Assembly: GCA_036250195.1 (NCBI GenBank)
Contig: JAVHZZ010000002.1
Location: 271,372,407 to 271,436,406, forward strand
Direction: 5' to 3'
Source: Mixophyes australis
Taxonomy: Eukaryota > Chordata > Amphibia > Anura > Limnodynastidae
Length of the DNA: 64,000 nucleotides
The notes under the pieces: generated by a model
Told to the model about the DNA's origin: nothing
What the model saw: the letters and a program-made list of their open reading frames with translations, nothing else
Database searches by the model: none
Made by a program: the position numbers and the translations under genes
Part shown: positions 62,663 to 64,000 of the stretch, piece after piece
Layout: every line of letters starts with the position of its first letter
How positions within the stretch are numbered: position 1 is the stretch's first letter

Positions 62663-62733
62663 TACAGTGGTGTAGCACTTAGGCAATCCACCTTGCAAGC
62701 TTGCTACGTGGGTTCAAGTCCTCACCAATTCTC
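62663..62733 (+). other. tRNA-like module d2 (E2)
   Basis: CAGTGGTGTAGCACTTAGG and GTGGGTTCAAGTCCTCAC. The B box is close to consensus and the T-arm partly pairs. Counterpart of d1. Confidence 0.55.
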
Positions 62734-63055
62734 TTGGCTCTTAGGGATCATTAATATCCTTACACTATTCGTGTTGCTGTTAAAAGTGTCCCTGTGGTAA
62801 TAGTACACTTGTTTTAAATTTGCATAAATCATGTGTGTAAAACCCTAAAATATAGTTCAGAGTTATTATATGTCTATTATTATTATTTGTTATTGCAAAC
62901 GCACCATCACCAACTGTCAAATCAGGCATGTAACATATTGAGACTAATGATATTGATAATTGTTAAAAATGGTTGGAGATTTATAATAAATATTTATGGC
63001 AAAGTCTATTGTTTGGGCAACATTTTAAATAAAATGAAATAATTACCCATGCAGT
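62734..63055. other. E2 spacer before the minisatellite
   Basis: AT-rich, no gene or motif recognised. Confidence 0.5.
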
Positions 63056-63330
63056 GTGCACACCATTCCGGCAGTGGAATGAATGTGGAATGCACTGAGG
63101 CAACCATTCCGGCAGTGGAATGAATGTGGAATGCACTGAGGCAACCATTCCGGCAGCCGGAATGAATGTGGAATGCACTGAGGCAACCATTCCGGCAGTG
63201 GAATGAATGTGGAATGCACTGAGGCAACCATTCCGGCAGTGGAATGAATGTGGAATGCACTGAGGCAACCATTCCGGCAGTGGAATGAATGTGGAATGCA
63301 CTGAGGCAACCATTCCGGCAGCCGGAATGC
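63056..63330. repeat. 41-bp minisatellite in E2, about 6.5 copies
   Basis: The unit of 41 bp (42 in the variant with CAGCCGG) contains CCATTCCGGCAGTGGAATGA and ATGTGGAATGCACTGAGG. It sits at the same place relative to the element end as the 42-bp array of E1 and shares words with it (CATTCCACATTCAT, CCGGAATGG on the inverse strand), so the two arrays descend from a common repeat. Confidence 0.93.
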
Positions 63331-64000
63331 ACTGTGACCTGGATTCTCCCCATAATGCTGAGAAGATATGTGGCTAGCAGTGTACAGGCCTATAAAAGCC
63401 AGTCCTCTTTACTGAAGAGGCAGTAAGCAGCAGAGGGCGCTATTTCCAGCTAACTAATTCCGGCATTCCGGCAGTTCCGGATTGAGGCCAAAGGGCCAAA
63501 ATAACATCAAACATGTTGCACTTGCGAATTGCATTCATTAGAAAGGGGTATGTAAAGAAAAAAGGCTTCATTTACACAAACATACTAATGGAACATTTGT
63601 AAGATATATAAAATCTCAATAACAATTTTTTTTTTTTTTAAAAATTGCACAAGCAGTCTGTATTGATATGTATGTATGTATGTATGTATGTATGTTGTGC
63701 ATATTTCGTTTTGCATTTTAAACGCAAAAGATGCTCCTAAAGGCGTTTAATAGTGATTTTAGCTAGCTGTATTGGAGTTAAACATGACCCTGGCCTTCCT
63801 TAACTTTTGTGAAAGATTTGAGACAGGAGTGACGTCAGTTTCACTCATCTGGGCAGAGGGAACGCCTACTATTCTCAAGTGAAAAAGCATAACGCCTACT
63901 TTACTCAAGTACTATCTCATCTCCGCCCAGTCCGCACCTACTCTCCGCCCATTCCCACCCATATGTTCTCAAGTGGTCAGCAGTCATCTCAAATCGATTT
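63331..64000. repeat. E2 right subterminal region
   Basis: It contains ACAGGCCTATAAAAGCCAG and TTTACTGAAGAGGCAGTAAG, matching E1 14930-14990 inverted, a TATG microsatellite at 63668-63696, and the block 63735-64000 that mirrors E1 14545-14800. The terminus itself is outside the window. Confidence 0.8.

Larger units (their letters stand above)
52447..64000 (-). mobile_element. E2: Harbinger element, inverted relative to E1, transposase only
   Basis: The left terminus GGGCCCGATTCATCAAAG at 52447 corresponds to the right end of E1. The region 63735-64000 is the reverse complement of E1's left subterminal block, so the other end should fall about 200 bp beyond the window. Blocks shared in inverted order include the right end region, tRNA-like modules, a degenerate MITE, the 20.7-kb block of E1, the transposase, and the terminal minisatellite. 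The E1 segment of about 23.85-34.48 kb (both SANT genes and the LINE) is missing. The junction lies near 53900-54040. Confidence 0.9.

Noticed and set aside
63006..63353. Three open frames of 88-115 codons on the minus strand
   Set aside because: They are readings of the 41-bp minisatellite in E2.

Overview
This is vertebrate nuclear DNA, most likely from a frog. It holds one conserved host gene of the vertebrate type (ribosomal protein RPL10A, six exons). It also holds PIF/Harbinger elements with Myb/SANT partner genes, palindromic MITEs whose ends match GGGCCTGATTCATTAAGG, a CR1-like LINE, an L2-like LINE of a kind common in anurans, and chromodomain Ty3/gypsy retrotransposons. There is no bacterial gene organisation, and many of the longest open frames are tandem-repeat artefacts. 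The species cannot be named from the sequence.

Layout. 1-6.2 kb: a complete, intact RPL10A gene on the minus strand, with a MITE in intron 2 and another MITE beyond its 3' end. 6.2-10.98 kb: intergenic DNA with a foldback, a MITE split by a second DNA transposon, and a decayed L2-like LINE. 10.98-52.13 kb: one Ty3/gypsy element (called G1, minus strand, 5-bp target duplication CATGG) stretched to 41 kb by nested insertions. These are an 844-bp LTR-like insertion in its integrase; a 21.8-kb Harbinger element (E1, 14365-36148) in its RNase H, itself carrying a 4.3-kb CR1-like LINE; and a second gypsy element (A, 37029-49131, target duplication GTGGT), which holds a third gypsy unit (B, 40526-47678). 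52.13-52.45 kb: a short unassigned flank. 52.45-64.0 kb: a second Harbinger element (E2), inverted relative to E1, running off the window.

E1 and E2 are the most interesting part. E1 has a transposase gene (3 exons, 375 codons), a Myb/SANT gene (3 exons, 475 codons) and a second, small acidic SANT-like gene (3 exons). The transposase in E1 has lost the catalytic glutamate (Gly at residue 286). E2 keeps an intact DDE transposase but lacks both SANT genes. Harbinger transposition generally needs a transposase and a Myb-like partner, so each element lacks what the other has. Both copies share subterminal minisatellites and several tRNA-like modules, placed symmetrically. They also give two clean empty-site comparisons showing that MITEs of this end-type insert with 3-bp target duplications. 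The gypsy LTRs carry tandem hairpin units whose stem shows a compensatory base change.
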